Assembly (NCBI RefSeq): GCF_017873965.1 | Contig: NZ_JAGGKT010000013.1 | Location: 1-64,000 of the forward strand | Origin: Ammoniphilus resinae | GTDB lineage: Bacteria > Bacillota > Bacilli > Aneurinibacillales > RAOX-1 | Direction: 5' to 3' | DNA: 64,000 nt | Shown: piece by piece, positions 26,075 through 35,728 of the stretch | Layout: each line of letters starts with the position of its first letter | Position numbering within the stretch: position 1 is the first letter of the stretch | Position numbers and translations under genes: made by a program | The notes under the pieces: model-generated | Seen by the model: the letters and a program-made list of their open reading frames with translations, nothing else | Told to the model about the DNA's origin: nothing | Database searches by the model: none

Positions 26075-26590
26075 TTGATAAACAACATTATCCCAGACTT
26101 TATCACTTCCATCAATATAGAAGTGTACTTGCGTATTCTATTAGGCGTCTTTGTCGGATTTTGTATCGGCTGGGACCGAACGGCGAAAAACAAACCTGCG
26201 GGGATTAAAACATATTCTTTCGTCACCGTGGCCTCTACTCTTCTAACCATTGTATCCGTAGATCTCTTTCATTCCTATGCCAAATTCGGCGTGACTATGA
26301 TGGACCCTGCTCGGCTCGCAGCACAAATCCCTCCTGCACTTGGTTTTATTGGAGCAGGATTAATTCTAAAAGAAGGAAGAAAAGTCTCTGGATTGACTTC
26401 TGCCGCCATGATCCTGTTTGCAGGAGGAATGGGAATTTGTATCGGGGCAGGTTATTATGGACTGGTCTTTTTCACTCTGTTACTAATGCTAGGGGTGATT
26501 AAAATCGGGAATTGGTTAGAAATCCGACTTTCTGAGCCGAAGGAAGATGACGTTCTTCTGCGGGAGGAAATCGAGAAAGTAACGGGGTAA
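26075..26590 (+). CDS. MgtC/SapB-family membrane protein
   Basis: A 171-residue protein with four to five helices. The MgtC core is clear: YLRILLGVFVGFCIGWDRTAKNKPAGIKTYSFVTVAS, then ARLAAQIPPALGFIGAGLILKEGRKVSGLTSAAMI. It lacks the long C-terminal ACT-like domain of Salmonella MgtC, as in many Bacillales homologues. The start is a TTG at 26075 after AAAGGAG. The family is tied to Mg2+ homeostasis or F-ATPase inhibition; the role here is inferred only. It precedes topB by 70 bases. Confidence 0.88.
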   Translation: MINNIIPDFITSINIEVYLRILLGVFVGFCIGWDRTAKNKPAGIKTYSFVTVASTLLTIVSVDLFHSYAKFGVTMMDPARLAAQIPPALGFIGAGLILKEGRKVSGLTSAAMILFAGGMGICIGAGYYGLVFFTLLLMLGVIKIGNWLEIRLSEPKEDDVLLREEIEKVTG

Positions 26591-26660
26591 ACGGTTGGTT
26601 TTCATGCTCACATTCGGTAAGATAGAACATAGTTGAAATAGGAGAAAAAGGAGTTACGCA

Positions 26661-28781
26661 ATGAAATCATTAGTGTTAGCCGAAAAACCGAGTGTGGCGA
26701 AGGAAATTGCTCGTGTTTTAGGATGTCGAGAAAATCATAAGCATTTTATGGAAGGTCCCAACCATGTGGTGACATGGGCTTTGGGACATTTGGTGACACT
26801 TGCTGAACCTGAGGATTATAACCCTCAATATAAAACCTGGAGAATTGAGGATTTGCCCATTCTGCCCACCACTATGAAGTTGAAAGTGATGAAGGAAACC
26901 TCCCATCAATTTCGCGCGATCTCCCAGTTAGCCAAACGTAAAGATTTACAAAATCTAGTGATCGCCACGGATGCAGGGCGTGAAGGGGAGCTTGTTGCAC
27001 GCTGGATTATGGAAATGATTCATTGGAAAAAACCTTTCCAACGATTATGGATCTCCTCGCAAACAGATAAAGCAATTAGAGAAGGATTCTCTCAGCTAAA
27101 ACCCGGGATGAATTATGACAATCTTTATCAATCTGCGGTTTGCCGTGCAGAAGCAGACTGGTTGATTGGACTCAATGTCACACGTGCACTCACAACCAAA
27201 TACCAAGCACAGCTTGCTGCTGGAAGAGTACAGACCCCTACCCTTGCGATGTTGGTAGAACGGGAAAAAGAGATTCGATCATTTATCCCCGTTCCATATT
27301 GGACGATTCAGGCCGATTTTGGATCTTTCCAGGCGATTTGGCGTTCCCGCGAAAAACAAGATCAACGGATTTTCGATGAAGAGACTGCAAACCTCCTTCG
27401 TAATCTTGTACAAGGCAAGACTGGCCATATTACAGAAATAAGCAGCAAGCAAAAATCAGAGGCACATCCTTTAGCCTATGATTTAACTGAATTACAACGG
27501 GATGCAAACCGCAGATATGGCTTCTCTGCCAAGCAGACATCCAATGTCCTGCAACGGTTGTACGAAAGGCACAAAATTGTGACCTACCCTCGTACTGATT
27601 CACGTTACCTTACAAGCGATATGACAGCAACGCTTCCAGTGCGTTTACGAAGTATCGCGGTTGGTCCATATGCAGACTTTGTTCGTCCATTATTGCAGAA
27701 AAAGCCACTGCCTGTTTCAAAGCGTGTCATAGATGATGAAAAAGTTACTGATCACCACGCCATTATCCCAACCGAAGAACCTTTGCGTCTTGCACAATTG
27801 GATAACGATGAAAGAAAACTCTATGACCTCATCGCACGCCGGTTTATCGCTCTATTCTATCCGCCCTATCGATACGAATCCGTCAAAATGACGATTGATC
27901 TGGGTGGGGAGGCATTCCATGCTGCTGGAACGACGGTGGTAGACCCTGGGTGGAAGGCAGTCTATGGAAAAGAGGCACCTGATTCGGATGATGAAGAAAA
28001 ACAAAGCCTCCCAACCTTTAATAAAGGAGATCAAGTTCCTCTAAAAAAGGTAGATATGCAGCGGAAATTAACAGAACCGCCTCACCCATACAATGAAGCA
28101 GAACTATTAGGCGGGATGGAGAAACATAATTTGGGAACCCCTGCCACACGCGCCGATATCATCGAAAAATTGTTGCAAACCGATACAATTGAGCGCCGAG
28201 GGAATCGACTGCACCCGACTCAGAAAGGGATGCAATTGTTAGAGCTCGTCGCCTCCGATCTGCGCTCACCTGAGTTAACCACCGACTGGGAGCAAGAATT
28301 GGAGCGGATTGCCCGGGGGAAAGGGAACCCACAGCAATTCTTGGCGGAGATTCGTAACCAGGCTGGACAATTGGTTAGAGAAATTAAAACAAGTGAGACC
28401 AACTATAAACCGCATAACTTAACCGGCTCCAAATGCCCGGAATGCGGTGAGTTCTTGCTCGAACGAAAAGGAAAACGCGGAAAAATGCTCGTCTGCTCCA
28501 ACCACGAGTGCCATTATCGCCGAGCTGCCGAGAACCAGTTGATTAACAAACGCTGTCCACAGTGCCATAAGAAAATGGAATTACGGGAAGGCAAGGCTGG
28601 AAAGTTTGCCCAGTGTAAATCTTGTAATGTTGTAGAATTGCTTGATGGAGGGAAAGGGCAAAAGAAAGTGGGTAAACGCGAGGAAAAATCTCTTCTTAAG
28701 AAATATTCAGGGAACGAGGAAGCTACCAATAACCTGGGTGATCTTTTAAAGGCGGCACTGGAGAAAAAGGATCAGGATTAG
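26661..28781 (+). CDS. topB: DNA topoisomerase III
   Basis: A 706-residue type IA topoisomerase that decatenates single-stranded or gapped DNA. The Toprim domain shows VLAEKPSVAKEIA at the start and IATDAGREGELVARWI. The catalytic tyrosine is in TYPRTDSRYL near residue 310. The C-terminus has two zinc-ribbon-like modules: C-x2-C (CPEC) with a later C-x4-C (CSNHEC), and CPQC with CKSC. ATG at 26661 follows AGGAG. Length is normal for Bacillus TopB (about 727). It is followed by four short hairpins before the convergent rarD. Confidence 0.96.
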   Translation: MKSLVLAEKPSVAKEIARVLGCRENHKHFMEGPNHVVTWALGHLVTLAEPEDYNPQYKTWRIEDLPILPTTMKLKVMKETSHQFRAISQLAKRKDLQNLVIATDAGREGELVARWIMEMIHWKKPFQRLWISSQTDKAIREGFSQLKPGMNYDNLYQSAVCRAEADWLIGLNVTRALTTKYQAQLAAGRVQTPTLAMLVEREKEIRSFIPVPYWTIQADFGSFQAIWRSREKQDQRIFDEETANLLRNLVQGKTGHITEISSKQKSEAHPLAYDLTELQRDANRRYGFSAKQTSNVLQRLYERHKIVTYPRTDSRYLTSDMTATLPVRLRSIAVGPYADFVRPLLQKKPLPVSKRVIDDEKVTDHHAIIPTEEPLRLAQLDNDERKLYDLIARRFIALFYPPYRYESVKMTIDLGGEAFHAAGTTVVDPGWKAVYGKEAPDSDDEEKQSLPTFNKGDQVPLKKVDMQRKLTEPPHPYNEAELLGGMEKHNLGTPATRADIIEKLLQTDTIERRGNRLHPTQKGMQLLELVASDLRSPELTTDWEQELERIARGKGNPQQFLAEIRNQAGQLVREIKTSETNYKPHNLTGSKCPECGEFLLERKGKRGKMLVCSNHECHYRRAAENQLINKRCPQCHKKMELREGKAGKFAQCKSCNVVELLDGGKGQKKVGKREEKSLLKKYSGNEEATNNLGDLLKAALEKKDQD

Positions 28782-28964
28782 CGGAATGTTTTTCCGCTAT
28801 AATTGGGAATCGAATGAAAACAGTGATGATAACGGAATCTTTTTCCGTTATCATGTCTGTGCATTCCATTGTTAGCGCTTTCAAATTAGTATAACGGAAA
28901 AATTTTCCGCTACTCCCCTGAAATTGGTTGTAAAAGATTGAATAACGGAAACTTTTTCCTCTAT
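28780..28964. repeat. Four short CGGAA/TTCCG hairpins between topB and rarD
   Basis: Hairpins lie at 28780-28799 (AGCGGAA with TTCCGCT), 28828-28852 (GATAACGGAA with TTCCGTTATC, perfect), 28890-28913 (ATAACGGAAA with TTTTCCGCTA) and 28940-28964 (AATAACGGAAA with TTTCCTCTAT, imperfect). The CGGAA strings start at 28782, 28833, 28894 and 28945, giving steps of 51, 61 and 51. The sequences between them are not alike. They fill the whole gap between two convergent genes and may act as bidirectional terminators. Confidence 0.8.
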
Positions 28965-29887
28965 ACCGACTCCCTCTTCTGCATAACCTCAGGCTTTTGG
29001 TGAAACCATTTCGTAAACGAGAGCGAGTAAAGTACAAGGGCGATCCATATAAAGCTATAGCTCATCAAATGGCTTTTGGTAAAAGGTTCGTGATATAAGA
29101 AAACACCCAATAGCAGTGTAACCGTTGGTGAGAGGTATTGAATAAAGCCGATGGTCGATAAAGGAACCCGTTTTGCCGCTTGGGCAAACCACAGTAACGG
29201 ATAAGCGGTGACAACACCCGAAACCATTAGCAATAAAGAGGCTGTCCATGAGCCGCCAAAGGCGCCATTCCCTTGACTGTGGACAAAAAATAGATAGATG
29301 AGGGCAACTGGGACAACAACGAGTGTTTCCAAAGCCAAGCCAGTCATCGCATCAAACTTTACCAATTTTTTCGCCAGACTGTAGAAAGCAAAAGAGACAG
29401 CAAGGGTTAATGCTATCCAAGGAATTTTACCTAGCTGAACCGTCATAAAAAGTACTCCAATAGCTGCTAGAACCAACGAAACCGTCTGCCAAAAATGCAG
29501 CCGTTCCTTCAATATAACGACGCCTACCGCAATACTAATCAACGGATTAATATAATACCCCAGGCTAGCCTCCACAATGTGATTATGGTTCACTGCCCAG
29601 ATAAACAAAAACCAGTTAATGCTAATCGTAAAGCCACATAAAATCACAGCATACCGGGATTTCCGGTCAGATAAAACCTCCTTGACCAACCCCCATCTGC
29701 CGCGAAGAAAAAGTAGAATGGCAACAAAAACAAAAGACCAGGCAATACGATGAGCTAATATTTGCCCGGATGGGATATGCTCCAGAAGTTTCCAATAAAT
29801 CGGAAGGAGTCCCCATGACACATAGGCCGCTAACGCATACCACAGTCCCGCTTTTGACTGTCCACTTGTATTCATTTGATTGTCCAT
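28961..29887 (-). CDS. rarD: RarD-type EamA transporter
   Basis: A 308-residue membrane protein with ten helices. The opening AGLWYALAAYVSWGLLPIYWKLLEHIPSGQILAHRIAWSFVF is the RarD signature, as are NWFLFIWAVNHNHIVEASLGYYINPL and GFIQYLSPTVTLLLGVFLYHEPF. RarD was linked to chloramphenicol sensitivity in Pseudomonas, but its substrate is not known. ATG at 29887 has GAGAGGAA upstream at a longer spacing. It is convergent with topB. Confidence 0.92.
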   Translation of the reverse strand: MDNQMNTSGQSKAGLWYALAAYVSWGLLPIYWKLLEHIPSGQILAHRIAWSFVFVAILLFLRGRWGLVKEVLSDRKSRYAVILCGFTISINWFLFIWAVNHNHIVEASLGYYINPLISIAVGVVILKERLHFWQTVSLVLAAIGVLFMTVQLGKIPWIALTLAVSFAFYSLAKKLVKFDAMTGLALETLVVVPVALIYLFFVHSQGNGAFGGSWTASLLLMVSGVVTAYPLLWFAQAAKRVPLSTIGFIQYLSPTVTLLLGVFLYHEPFTKSHLMSYSFIWIALVLYSLSFTKWFHQKPEVMQKRESV

Positions 29888-29926
29888 CTCGTGATGTTCC
29901 TCTCCGTTATAATATCTCTTTCTATC

Positions 29927-30424
29927 TTATGCTCTATCATCAAAGAAAAAGTGCTCAGCCTTTACAGCACTCCCTAATTCCAGAATACCATAGGAGTACC
30001 TCGGTTGTCTTCGCTTATCTGTGGGTGATCCCGGATTGAAGATGAGGATTCCTTGGTGTGTCCGCTGTAAGGGGATATGCGAATGGCCAAAAATGATCAC
30101 GTCCACTTTATCCTTACTAAATGTTTCCCATGCGCGAAATTCCGTCGTTTTTCTCGTACCGTCACCGTGTGTAATCCCGATGCGGAACTTCCCCAGGGAC
30201 AAGATCTTTTTCTTGCTAAATCGCTTACGAATCGCCTCACCGTCATTATTTCCAACTACCCCTTCCACCGGAGCAATTTTCTCCAACGCCTCAACTACAC
30301 TAAGATCAACCCAGTCACCTGCGTGAAGGATCAAATCAACTCCCTGCAACCCTTGAATTAAAGCCATTGGAAGATGTTTAGCCCGCCCTGGGATATGGGT
30401 ATCTGAAACAACACCAATTTTCAT
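29927..30424 (-). CDS. YfcE/MJ0936-type metallophosphoesterase
   Basis: A 165-residue protein with all calcineurin-like metal motifs in order: GVVSDTHIPGR (D-x-H), LHAGDWVD (G-D), GVVGNNDGE (G-N-N/H-D), GITHGDG (H-G) and IFGHSHIP (G-H-x-H). The size and spacing fit small YfcE-type phosphodiesterases. The natural substrate is unknown. I start it at ATG 30424 because GGGAGG lies just before it. It lies 39 bases upstream of rarD on the same strand. Confidence 0.92.
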   Translation of the reverse strand: MKIGVVSDTHIPGRAKHLPMALIQGLQGVDLILHAGDWVDLSVVEALEKIAPVEGVVGNNDGEAIRKRFSKKKILSLGKFRIGITHGDGTRKTTEFRAWETFSKDKVDVIIFGHSHIPLQRTHQGILIFNPGSPTDKRRQPRYSYGILELGSAVKAEHFFFDDRA

Positions 30425-30491
30425 CCTTTTCCTCCCTTCAATCACTTAATCGCGATTCGATGCTTTTTTCTAACTTCTCGGCTCAGATTCC

Positions 30492-30932
30492 TTAACTCAT
30501 TTCATAAACCAGCCACTCTGATAACTGCCCGCCCATTTTGTTATATAATGCTCGTGCGACTTTGTTATCTTTTGCTGTTTCCCATGTCATATAGGCAAAA
30601 TCGTTTTCCCTTATGTATGATAAACAGGTTTGAAATAGCTTTTCACCCAGCTTTCGTCCCCTTGCATCCGGTAACACAAATAAATCGTTCAAGATTGCCA
30701 TTCTTTTGACCTGCAGAGTGCTAAAGGAGAAGTAAAGAGTTGCAAAACCTAATAATTTCCCATCTTCTTCTGCGACAAACTGTATACCACTTGCAGGGTT
30801 CTCTAAGAGTTGATTTACCAATTCCATCAATAATCGTTCATCTGGCTTAGGTCTGTTATAAAAATCAACGATATACTGGACTATCATATCTAATAGATGA
30901 TCAATATCAGTTTTCCTAGCAGGCCTAATCAT
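30492..30932 (-). CDS. GNAT-family N-acetyltransferase
   Basis: About 146 residues with the single GNAT fold. The acetyl-CoA loop is visible as LPDARGRKLGEKLFQTCL and the C-terminal strand pattern as MTWETAKDNKVARALYNKMGG, as in amine or ribosomal-protein acetyltransferases. ATG at 30932 follows GGGAG; the ATG at 30944 lies before that site. It may share a transcript with the phosphoesterase (67-base gap). Confidence 0.87.
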   Translation of the reverse strand: MIRPARKTDIDHLLDMIVQYIVDFYNRPKPDERLLMELVNQLLENPASGIQFVAEEDGKLLGFATLYFSFSTLQVKRMAILNDLFVLPDARGRKLGEKLFQTCLSYIRENDFAYMTWETAKDNKVARALYNKMGGQLSEWLVYEMS

Positions 30933-31015
30933 TACTTCTCCCATTTAAATAACCCCAATCCTATTTATATTTTCATTTTACCATTTTTTTGAATAGGTTC
31001 ACCTAAAATTATCCT

Positions 31016-31057
31016 TAAAAAAGAAGGATACCCCCAAGAGTATCCTTCCACTTTTTT
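31016..31057 (-). terminator. Intrinsic terminator of parC
   Basis: AAGGATAC (31024-31031) and GTATCCTT (31040-31047) pair around an 8-base loop, with an A-run on the left that gives TTCTTTTTT on the minus strand. A T-run on the right makes it usable in both directions. Confidence 0.8.
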
Positions 31058-31127
31058 GTCCCTCGACGACACAATTACACATCTTTTGCGGTACGTCCTC
31101 GAATCCTGCGCTTGCCTAGGAAATAAA

Positions 31128-33590
31128 TTACATTTCCCCATTTTCTTCCTCAGTCAAGCTGACAGTGGGGACCATCAAGACCTTTTCAATTGTTTCACCC
31201 TTCTCAAGGTCAACAATACTACGGCCAATCCCCCCCTGTTCGGTAATCTCCAATGGAGACAAATCAAGCCCAACTTCCCGTGCTGCCGATGTCAATCCTA
31301 AAGCTTGTGGAAAAGCATCATCAATGGCTGCAAAGAGTATTTCGTGTGGGTTCGTTTTTCTTCGTTTCAAAACGAGAAGCCCTTTCCCACCTCTGGCCTG
31401 AAGCATAAAATCAGAAATATATATCCGTTTTCCGATACCTTCCTTTGTCACAACTCCTAACACTCGTTCATCCTCTTCATGTGTCACGACGGATGCTACG
31501 ACTTCATCATCATCTGCTAAACGTATGGCCTTCACACCTGCTGTATTTCGACCCATGCCCCCCACTTCTTTAAGCGCAAAGTGGATGCACATCGCCTCCT
31601 TGGTGATTAGCAATAACTGATCGGCGTCTGTCGCCAGAAAAACGGAAACCAGTGAATCTCCCTTTTTTAGTTTAACGGCTGTAATTCCCCGCTTCCGTTG
31701 GTTGGTTGAATAATCTACTAGTGCTGTCTTCTTCACCATTCCCTGTGCGGTCACAAAATGTATAAAAACATCCTTGCTAAAGTTTTCGACGGGTATAACG
31801 CAGATGATTTTTTGTTCTTTCCCTAAAGAAACAATGTTGACTAAGGCTGTTCCAATGTCCTTCCATCGGACATCAGGGATTTCATGTACTGGGAGCTGGA
31901 AGTACATACCGTCATTCGTAAAAAGCAAGAGGGAGTGGATCGTATTGATTCGAATAAAGTCACGGATTCGATCCCCCTCTTTCATCCCGGCGGTTTCCAG
32001 AGTCCCCCCGGAACTGGTAAAAGATCGTGTAGATACACGCTTAATGTACATTTCATCCGATAATGTAACCAGCACTTCCTCAGCAGGAACGGTAACAGAT
32101 ATATCGACCTCAATGGTCTCAATTTCGTCCTCAATCACCGTTCTCCGTTCCGAGCCGTACTTATCGCGAATTTCCTTCAGCTCTTTTTCAATGACGAGGT
32201 TTAATTTCTTTTCACTAGACAGAATCCCCGCATACTCCTTTAACTTTTTCTCTAACTCAGAGAATTCTTTTTCATATTTTTTAATGTCGAGTTTTGTCAG
32301 CTGATGAAGTCGAATATCAAGAATGGCCTCTGCTTGTTCGTAAGTAAACTGGTATTTTCGAATTAGATTTTCCCTTGCATCTTCCCGTCCTTGAGAATCC
32401 ATAATCGTGTCAATGACCTCGCGAAGAATCGAGATCGCTTTCATAATCCCTTCTACGATATGTAGGCGCTTCTCGGCTTTATCATGATCATGCCTTGTTC
32501 GACGAGTTACGACCTCTTTCTGGTGCGCAATATAGGATTCGAGTATTTCTTTTAGTCCCATTTGCCGAGGATGGGTATCTGAAATCACAAGCATGTTGAA
32601 ACTGTATGGGATTTGCAGGTCGGTCTTTTTGTATAGGTAATTCAATATTCCATCAACATCGGCATCTTTGCGAATTTCTAAGACGATGCGCAACCCTTCG
32701 CGATCTGTTTCATCTCGTACTTCAAGTAAACCATCAACATTTTTTTCAATTATTTCTTCGTCAATTTGCTGGACCAATGCTTTTTTCTTTACGGAATAAG
32801 GAATTTCATCAACAACGATCAGCTGTCGACCCTGCTTTCCCTTTTCCAGATGGGTCTTGGAACGAATGACAATGCGCCCAGACCCTGTACGGTATGCCTT
32901 TTTGATTTCTGCTTTCCCTTGAATGATCGCACCTAAGGGAAGATCGGGACCTGGAATATATGTCATTAGCTCATCCAGGGAAATATCCGGCCGATTTAAA
33001 ATAGCAATTGTCCCATCAATGACTTCACGGAGATTATGGGTAGGAATTTCGGTCGCAAACCCAATGGAGATTCCCGTTACCCCATTAACTAAGAGATTGG
33101 GAAAGCGGGCAGGAAGAACAGTGGGTTCTTTTGTCGTGTTATCGTAATTGGGTATAAAATCAACGGTATCCTTTTCAATGTCACGGACCATTTCGGTGGA
33201 AATTTCCATTAATCGGGCTTCGGTATACCTCATGGCAGCAGCTGAGTCCCCATCCACAGTTCCCCAATGCCCGTGGCCATCAATGAGTGGTTCTCTCATT
33301 TTATGGGGCTGAACCAAGTTAACCATTGTTTCGTAAATCGAGGAATCACCGTGAGGATGGTAATTCCCCATGACATCCCCAACCGTTTTTGCTGATTTTC
33401 GGTAGGGACGGTCAGATGTATTTTTTTCCTTATACATTGAGTACAAAACCCGCCGTTGAACGGGCTTTAACCCGTCCCGAACGTCAGGAATAGCACGAGA
33501 AAGAATGATATACCTAGCATAATCACTAAATCGGGAGCGATAGACATCCCTGACACTCATTTGCATATACTGCTGGTCAAACAGACTCAC
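31128..33590 (-). CDS. parC: DNA topoisomerase IV subunit A
   Basis: An 820-residue protein: breakage-reunion domain, then C-terminal beta-pinwheel. The quinolone region reads HPHGDSSIYETMV, with the Ser and Glu positions intact as in drug-sensitive enzymes. The catalytic tyrosine is in AAMRYTEARL. EITEQGGIGRSIV at the C-terminus belongs to the wrapping domain. The subunit cuts DNA during chromosome decatenation with ParE. I place the start at GTG 33590, because GAGGAGGAG precedes it and it begins one base after the parE stop; longer frames start inside parE. Confidence 0.95.
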   Translation of the reverse strand: MSLFDQQYMQMSVRDVYRSRFSDYARYIILSRAIPDVRDGLKPVQRRVLYSMYKEKNTSDRPYRKSAKTVGDVMGNYHPHGDSSIYETMVNLVQPHKMREPLIDGHGHWGTVDGDSAAAMRYTEARLMEISTEMVRDIEKDTVDFIPNYDNTTKEPTVLPARFPNLLVNGVTGISIGFATEIPTHNLREVIDGTIAILNRPDISLDELMTYIPGPDLPLGAIIQGKAEIKKAYRTGSGRIVIRSKTHLEKGKQGRQLIVVDEIPYSVKKKALVQQIDEEIIEKNVDGLLEVRDETDREGLRIVLEIRKDADVDGILNYLYKKTDLQIPYSFNMLVISDTHPRQMGLKEILESYIAHQKEVVTRRTRHDHDKAEKRLHIVEGIMKAISILREVIDTIMDSQGREDARENLIRKYQFTYEQAEAILDIRLHQLTKLDIKKYEKEFSELEKKLKEYAGILSSEKKLNLVIEKELKEIRDKYGSERRTVIEDEIETIEVDISVTVPAEEVLVTLSDEMYIKRVSTRSFTSSGGTLETAGMKEGDRIRDFIRINTIHSLLLFTNDGMYFQLPVHEIPDVRWKDIGTALVNIVSLGKEQKIICVIPVENFSKDVFIHFVTAQGMVKKTALVDYSTNQRKRGITAVKLKKGDSLVSVFLATDADQLLLITKEAMCIHFALKEVGGMGRNTAGVKAIRLADDDEVVASVVTHEEDERVLGVVTKEGIGKRIYISDFMLQARGGKGLLVLKRRKTNPHEILFAAIDDAFPQALGLTSAAREVGLDLSPLEITEQGGIGRSIVDLEKGETIEKVLMVPTVSLTEEENGEM

Positions 33591-33591
33591 A

Positions 33592-35568
33592 TTACTCCTC
33601 CTCAACAACAAACTTCACATTTTTTTCAATCCAATCGCGGCGAGGTGGAACCTTATCCCCCATCAGAATAGACACGATCCGCTCTGCTTCGGCGGCATCT
33701 GCTACATCCACCTGGATTAGCTTACGAGTCTCTGGGTTCATCGTTGTATCCCAAAGCTGTTCCGCATTCATCTCACCAAGTCCCTTATACCGCTGAATTT
33801 CGGCAGCTCGTCCCAATTTTTTCTGGGCTTGCAGCTTTTCTTCCTCAGACCAGCAATAATAGGCTTCCTGCTTCTTCTTTTCCTGTTTATAAACCTTATA
33901 CAAAGGCGGCTGGGCGATATAGACTTTCCCCTTTTTTACAAGTTCGGGGAAATATCGATAGAAGAGGGTTAGCAGCAAAATTTGAATATGTGCCCCATCA
34001 TAATCGGCATCCGTCATGATAATAATCTTTCCGAAGGCACACAGATCAGCATTGAAATCATCACTAATCCCTGTTTCCAGCACCTCAACAATCGTATTAA
34101 TTTCTTCATTCCCATTGGGACCGATCACTTCGTATATTTTTTTCTTCTCCACATTTATCGGTTTACCGCGCAAGCTTAGGACAGCTTGAAAGTTTCGATC
34201 CCTTCCGTTAATTGCTGAGCCCCCTGCACTGTCTCCCTCAACAATAAACAATTCATTTCGCTCGGGATCCCGTTTGGCTGGAGGAGTAAATTTGTCGCTG
34301 ATGCTTTTCTTCCCCTTTTTCTTCTTTTTTCCGGGATTACGCAGGGCTTCTGCCGCTTTTTTAATTTCGTCCTTAATTCTACGCGATTCAATTGCTTTCT
34401 CAATTAACAGCTTGGCGGTTTCGGGATTTTCCTCCAAAAAAAAGCCAACTTTTTCTCCGATAAACCCTTCAACGGCTGATCGCGCTTCTTCACTTCCCAA
34501 CTTGTCCTTGGTTTGGCTTTCGAACTGCGGATCATCCATACGAATACTTAAAACGGCCAAAAATCCCTCGCGATAATCATTTCCGGAAAGATTTTTATCG
34601 TTTTTCTTAAGAAAATTGTTTTTCCTAGCGTAATCGTTATAGGCTTTGGTAAGGGCATTCCGTAAACCGGATACATGTGTCCCCTCGTCAATTGTAGGGA
34701 TTGTATTCACATAAGACAGCAAGTTCTCCGTTACCGAATCATTATATTGAAAGGCAAACTCGATATCGATTCCATCGCGCTCCCCCTCAATATAAACCAC
34801 GTCATGGAGAGCCTGTTTTCCATCATTCAAATATTCAATAAACGTCTTGATACCTTCATCAAAACAAAAAGTTTCTTCTACGATAGGTGTCCTTCTTTCA
34901 TCCCTTAACTGAAAGGTAACTCCCTTTAATAAATAGGCATTGTCACGAAGTCGCTCTTTTAGTGTTTCATAATCAAAATGGGTTTCACTAAAAATGCGTG
35001 AATCTGGTTTAAAACTGACGATCGTCCCTGTCTTTTTGCTCTTTCCTATCTCCACTAAACCTGTGACAGGATGTCCGACCTTCATTTCCTCGCCATTACT
35101 TGAACCGCCATCAATATATTCAAAGCGCTGTTTGAACACTTTGCCGTCACGATGAATCTCAACTTCCAGCCATTCCGATAGGGCATTCACGACACTTGCC
35201 CCTACACCGTGGAGTCCCCCAGACTTTTTATAGCCTTCTCCACCACCAAACTTCCCCCCGGCATGGAGCACCGTAAACACTACTGTCGGGGTCGGAATTC
35301 CCTCGTCGCGGTTCATCCCTGTAGGAATCCCACGACCATTATCCGAAACAGTTACACTGTTATCTTTATGGATGATCACTTGTATTTCATTACAATACCC
35401 AGCAAGCACTTCATCCTTTGAGTTATCGATAATTTCCCACACCAAATGGTGAAGCCCTTTCATCCCGGTAGATCCTATATACATTCCAGGCCTTACGCGT
35501 ACAGCGGTTAGACCCTTCAGAACTCTTATATCTTCATCACTGTATTGTTTTGCCTGTGTTTGACTCAA
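33592..35568 (-). CDS. parE: DNA topoisomerase IV subunit B
   Basis: A 658-residue GHKL ATPase subunit. Motifs: EIIDNSKDEVLAGYC (Mg/ATP asparagine), GRGIPTGMN, GGLHGVGASVVNALS, then Toprim EGDSAGGSA and DADYDGAHI, and YKGLGEMNAEQLWDTTMNP near the end. The QxxK loop is in the middle domain. Pairing with parC directly downstream and the absence of gyrA argue for topoisomerase IV rather than gyrase. The start is TTG 35568 after AGGGGGAT. Confidence 0.95.
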   Translation of the reverse strand: MSQTQAKQYSDEDIRVLKGLTAVRVRPGMYIGSTGMKGLHHLVWEIIDNSKDEVLAGYCNEIQVIIHKDNSVTVSDNGRGIPTGMNRDEGIPTPTVVFTVLHAGGKFGGGEGYKKSGGLHGVGASVVNALSEWLEVEIHRDGKVFKQRFEYIDGGSSNGEEMKVGHPVTGLVEIGKSKKTGTIVSFKPDSRIFSETHFDYETLKERLRDNAYLLKGVTFQLRDERRTPIVEETFCFDEGIKTFIEYLNDGKQALHDVVYIEGERDGIDIEFAFQYNDSVTENLLSYVNTIPTIDEGTHVSGLRNALTKAYNDYARKNNFLKKNDKNLSGNDYREGFLAVLSIRMDDPQFESQTKDKLGSEEARSAVEGFIGEKVGFFLEENPETAKLLIEKAIESRRIKDEIKKAAEALRNPGKKKKKGKKSISDKFTPPAKRDPERNELFIVEGDSAGGSAINGRDRNFQAVLSLRGKPINVEKKKIYEVIGPNGNEEINTIVEVLETGISDDFNADLCAFGKIIIMTDADYDGAHIQILLLTLFYRYFPELVKKGKVYIAQPPLYKVYKQEKKKQEAYYCWSEEEKLQAQKKLGRAAEIQRYKGLGEMNAEQLWDTTMNPETRKLIQVDVADAAEAERIVSILMGDKVPPRRDWIEKNVKFVVEEE

Positions 35569-35685
35569 TGGACATCCCCCTTTGTTTCTAAAATGTAGCC
35601 GTTTTTTTTCAATATTGCAAGAAGGAAAAGTGTGAATGGATAGAGAAATGCTCCCAAATGGGTGTTTTGGATTTTATCGTGGATA

Positions 35686-35719
35686 GAAAAAAACCACCGA
35701 ATGAGCCCTCAGTGGTTTT
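35686..35719 (-). terminator. Intrinsic terminator of the zinc-ribbon/coiled-coil gene
   Basis: On the minus strand AAAACCACTGA pairs with TCGGTGGTTTT and runs into TTTTTTC. Confidence 0.8.
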
Positions 35720-35728
35720 GCCTGTTTC

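Noticed and set aside
31128-35568. gyrA/gyrB rather than parC/parE
   Set aside because: The order B then A with a one-base gap, the YKGLGEMNAEQLWDTTMNP ending and the absence of the replication-origin gene neighbourhood fit topoisomerase IV.
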